From: Streptomyces iranensis | GTDB taxonomy: Bacteria > Actinomycetota > Actinomycetes > Streptomycetales > Streptomycetaceae | Length of the DNA: 64,000 bases | Direction: 5' to 3' | NCBI RefSeq assembly: GCF_017874715.1 | Contig: NZ_JAGGLR010000003.1 | Span: forward strand, 1-64,000 | Part shown: one piece after another, positions 62,792-64,000 of the stretch | Numbering within the stretch: position 1 is the first letter of the stretch | How the letters are laid out: each line of letters begins with the position of its first letter | Made by a program: the position numbers and the translations under genes | Notes under the pieces: model-generated | The model's input: only the letters and a program-made list of their open reading frames with translations | Told to the model about the DNA's origin: nothing | The model's database searches: none

Positions 62792-63327
62792 GTTCCGACC
62801 ACCGCCTCCCGCGGCTCGGTCCGGCCGGGGCCGAACATCGTGGCGGCCGCGGCCTCGTGCAGCGACTTCAGCGTCGCGCGCTGCCGCCGCGCCCGGTTCA
62901 GCAGCTCGGTGAGCCGATCGGGGTCCAGCCGGGGATCCTCGCCGACCGCGGCCAGCAGCGCGTGCCACAGCAGCGCCTTGCCCTCCACGCCGATCCGCAG
63001 CGACTCCAGCTCGAGGACCGTGCTGAGCCCGGAGCGGCGCCGCAGCCGGCCGTTGGGCTTCAGCCGCCCGGCCTTCTCGCCCAGCCAGCCCCCGTAGACC
63101 TTGTAGCGGCGGACGGGTACCTCGAGGTCGGCCATGACGGTCAGGAGCGCCTCGCGGTCCTCCATGATCTGCGCGGCGACGTCCTCCAGGTCGCCGCCGA
63201 AGGCCGACTCCCGGTGCTCGCGGGCGGTCCGGCGGGCCAGCTGCATTCCGGCCGTCGCTCCGGCCAGGTGGTCGTTGAGGTAGATGCCGAGCATGCGGGG
63301 GGAGGCCGATGTCCTGGGCTCGCTCAT
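62788..63327 (-). CDS. Uncharacterised helical protein, paralogue B
   Basis: The 179-residue protein shares with the one at 44447 the blocks LGIYLNDHL (residues 13-21), ATAGMQLARR, DLEVPVRR, RRRSGL, LESLRIGVEGKALLW and DPRL. Helices dominate, and no catalytic motif is seen. The ATG at 63327 follows AAAGGA at 5 bases. An upstream ATG at 63375 would add 16 residues without homology to paralogue A. A 48-codon ORF is coupled to its 3-prime end. Function is unknown. Confidence 0.8.
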   Translation of the reverse strand: MSEPRTSASPRMLGIYLNDHLAGATAGMQLARRTAREHRESAFGGDLEDVAAQIMEDREALLTVMADLEVPVRRYKVYGGWLGEKAGRLKPNGRLRRRSGLSTVLELESLRIGVEGKALLWHALLAAVGEDPRLDPDRLTELLNRARRQRATLKSLHEAAAATMFGPGRTEPREAVVGT

Positions 63328-63684
63328 GATCGTCCTTTGGGGTTCGGCACGGTCGTATCGGGCCACGCGCCCCACCGAGTGCCCAGCTCCGGCCGCCTCA
63401 ACCAGCCCCGGCCCCCCGCTGCCCCCGCGCCCGTCGCATTCACAGAACGTTCGTTCTGTACGGGCCGCTACGCGTACCCCATGGCCGGGATAACACCGTC
63501 AAGTGTTCGTTCGGCGAACTCGCGGGTTCCGCGGTCGAATTGGCCACTGCGATTTTCCAGCCCGTGTGACAGGAACGTCGACCTGGTCGCGAAGTCCTCG
63601 ACACCGAGCCATCGGTCATAGACCGGTTTGAGCCATGCGAGGGCTCGAACGGCCCGGCGGGCCAGTCGGCCGGAAGCCGATCGC
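63328..63684. other. Non-coding region with a palindrome and a possible gene remnant
   Basis: No intact gene is seen. An 18-bp perfect palindrome lies at 63442-63459. On the minus strand about 63655-63468 reads as YDRWLGVEDFATRSTFLSHG and further residues before a stop. It has protein-like composition but no start codon or family match, so it may be the 3-prime end of a lost gene. AACAC-N6-GTGTT occurs near 63484-63499. Confidence 0.5.
63442..63459. promoter_or_regulatory. 18-bp palindrome, TetR-type operator without a nearby regulator
   Basis: ACAGAACG, TT, CGTTCTGT is a perfect inverted repeat. The A/T-containing arms around a short centre resemble TetR-family operators. No TetR gene borders it in the window; the nearest is about 2.6 kb away with a different operator sequence. 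Confidence 0.6.
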
Positions 63685-64000
63685 TCAGGCCCCCACGACC
63701 CCGTCCACGCCCTCGCGCAGGAAGTCCGCGTGACCGTTGTGGCGGCCGTACTCCAGCAGCACATGCACCAGCACCATCCGCAGTGACACCTCCTCGCCCC
63801 ATCGGGGCTGATGGCCCGCCAGGTCGAGCGAGTCCGCCTCCCGCTCGATCCGGCGGGAGGTCTCGACCTCCGCCTCCCAGGCCGCGAACGCCTCGGCTCC
63901 GGTCGCCTCGCTCACGTCGTACGCCGCCTGGAAGTCGATCACCGGGGACCAGACCATCGGCGCGTCGTTGTCCTCGAACACCCGCCGGAACCAGGCCCGT
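63685..64000 (-). CDS. DinB family protein (DUF664), cut by the window end
   Basis: The visible 105 or so C-terminal residues read WFRRVFEDNDAPMVWSPVID and later LRMVLVHVLLEYGRHNGHADFLREGVDG. This aligns with the DinB protein at 21232-21747 ([15 protein letters not shown] and [17 protein letters not shown]). The C-terminal metal-site His pair is present. The N-terminal helix lies beyond the window. It is a mycothiol-transferase-like four-helix bundle of unknown substrate. Confidence 0.88.
   Translation of the reverse strand, partial: RAWFRRVFEDNDAPMVWSPVIDFQAAYDVSEATGAEAFAAWEAEVETSRRIEREADSLDLAGHQPRWGEEVSLRMVLVHVLLEYGRHNGHADFLREGVDGVVGA

Overview
The window is high-GC actinobacterial chromosome, almost certainly Streptomyces. 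The signs are strong third-position GC, many GTG starts and 4-bp ATGA/GTGA gene overlaps, a Zur-type alternative ribosomal protein cluster, PAS/GAF/SpoIIE phosphatases with anti-sigma kinase domains, a STAS-ANTAR-GAF protein, and a Streptomyces-like intergenic repeat. No tRNA, rRNA, CRISPR array, phage or plasmid gene was seen. Most genes are metabolic or regulatory and sit in short coupled operons.

Layout. 1-102 is a 7-bp tandem repeat. 852-3350 holds cysteine-poor paralogues of ribosomal proteins S14, L28, L33, L31 and S18 plus a COG0523 zinc-handling protein, diverging from a Zur-like site. 3530-4746 is a HipA-like kinase coupled to a DUF3037 protein. 4906-7245 holds two SDR reductases and uracil-DNA glycosylase. 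7252-8750 is a DUF3224 gene and a divergent WYL regulator flanking a perfect 15-bp inverted repeat.

9299-20583 is the centrepiece. It is a one-strand cluster that reads as a complete nicotinate (vitamin B3) catabolic pathway. It contains a three-subunit molybdenum hydroxylase (CoxM/L/S type) with a CoxG-like helper, 6-hydroxynicotinate monooxygenase (NicC), 2,5-dihydroxypyridine dioxygenase (NicX), N-formylmaleamate deformylase (NicD), maleamate amidase (NicF), maleate isomerase (NicE), an MFS transporter and a MarR regulator. The end product would be fumarate.

21232-28761 holds DinB, TetR with a divergent FAD monooxygenase (twin operators), a Gfo/Idh/MocA oxidoreductase, apolipoprotein N-acyltransferase and a large SpoIIE phosphatase. 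28799-32522 is a decaying simple-sugar ABC operon. Its permease is frameshifted, and its ATPase is split by a 188-bp MITE-like element with near-perfect terminal repeats and a TGA target duplication. 32631-37425 is an asparagine-use operon (FadR-type regulator, permease, asparaginase, aspartase) that also ends in fumarate.

37408-49254 is regulatory and stress-related: a GAF regulator, a second SpoIIE phosphatase, a lipoprotein, DUF5133, a FAD-Rieske oxidoreductase, an uncharacterised helical protein, STAS-ANTAR-GAF, a serine hydrolase and a 3-hydroxyisobutyryl-CoA hydrolase. A 3-prime remnant of a third S18 gene lies at about 49311-49399. 49396-55788 is a LacI-controlled sugar-acid operon (transporter, UxuB-like and ManD-like enzymes, 2-hydroxyacid dehydrogenase) with a perfect operator. 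55980-57389 is a convergent CDF exporter and CzrA-like ArsR sensor. The rest contains an amino-acid permease, an alpha/beta hydrolase with a divergent TetR (twin operators, probable leaderless start), a glycosyltransferase, a second copy of the helical protein followed by a coupled 48-codon ORF, and a second DinB gene cut by the window end.
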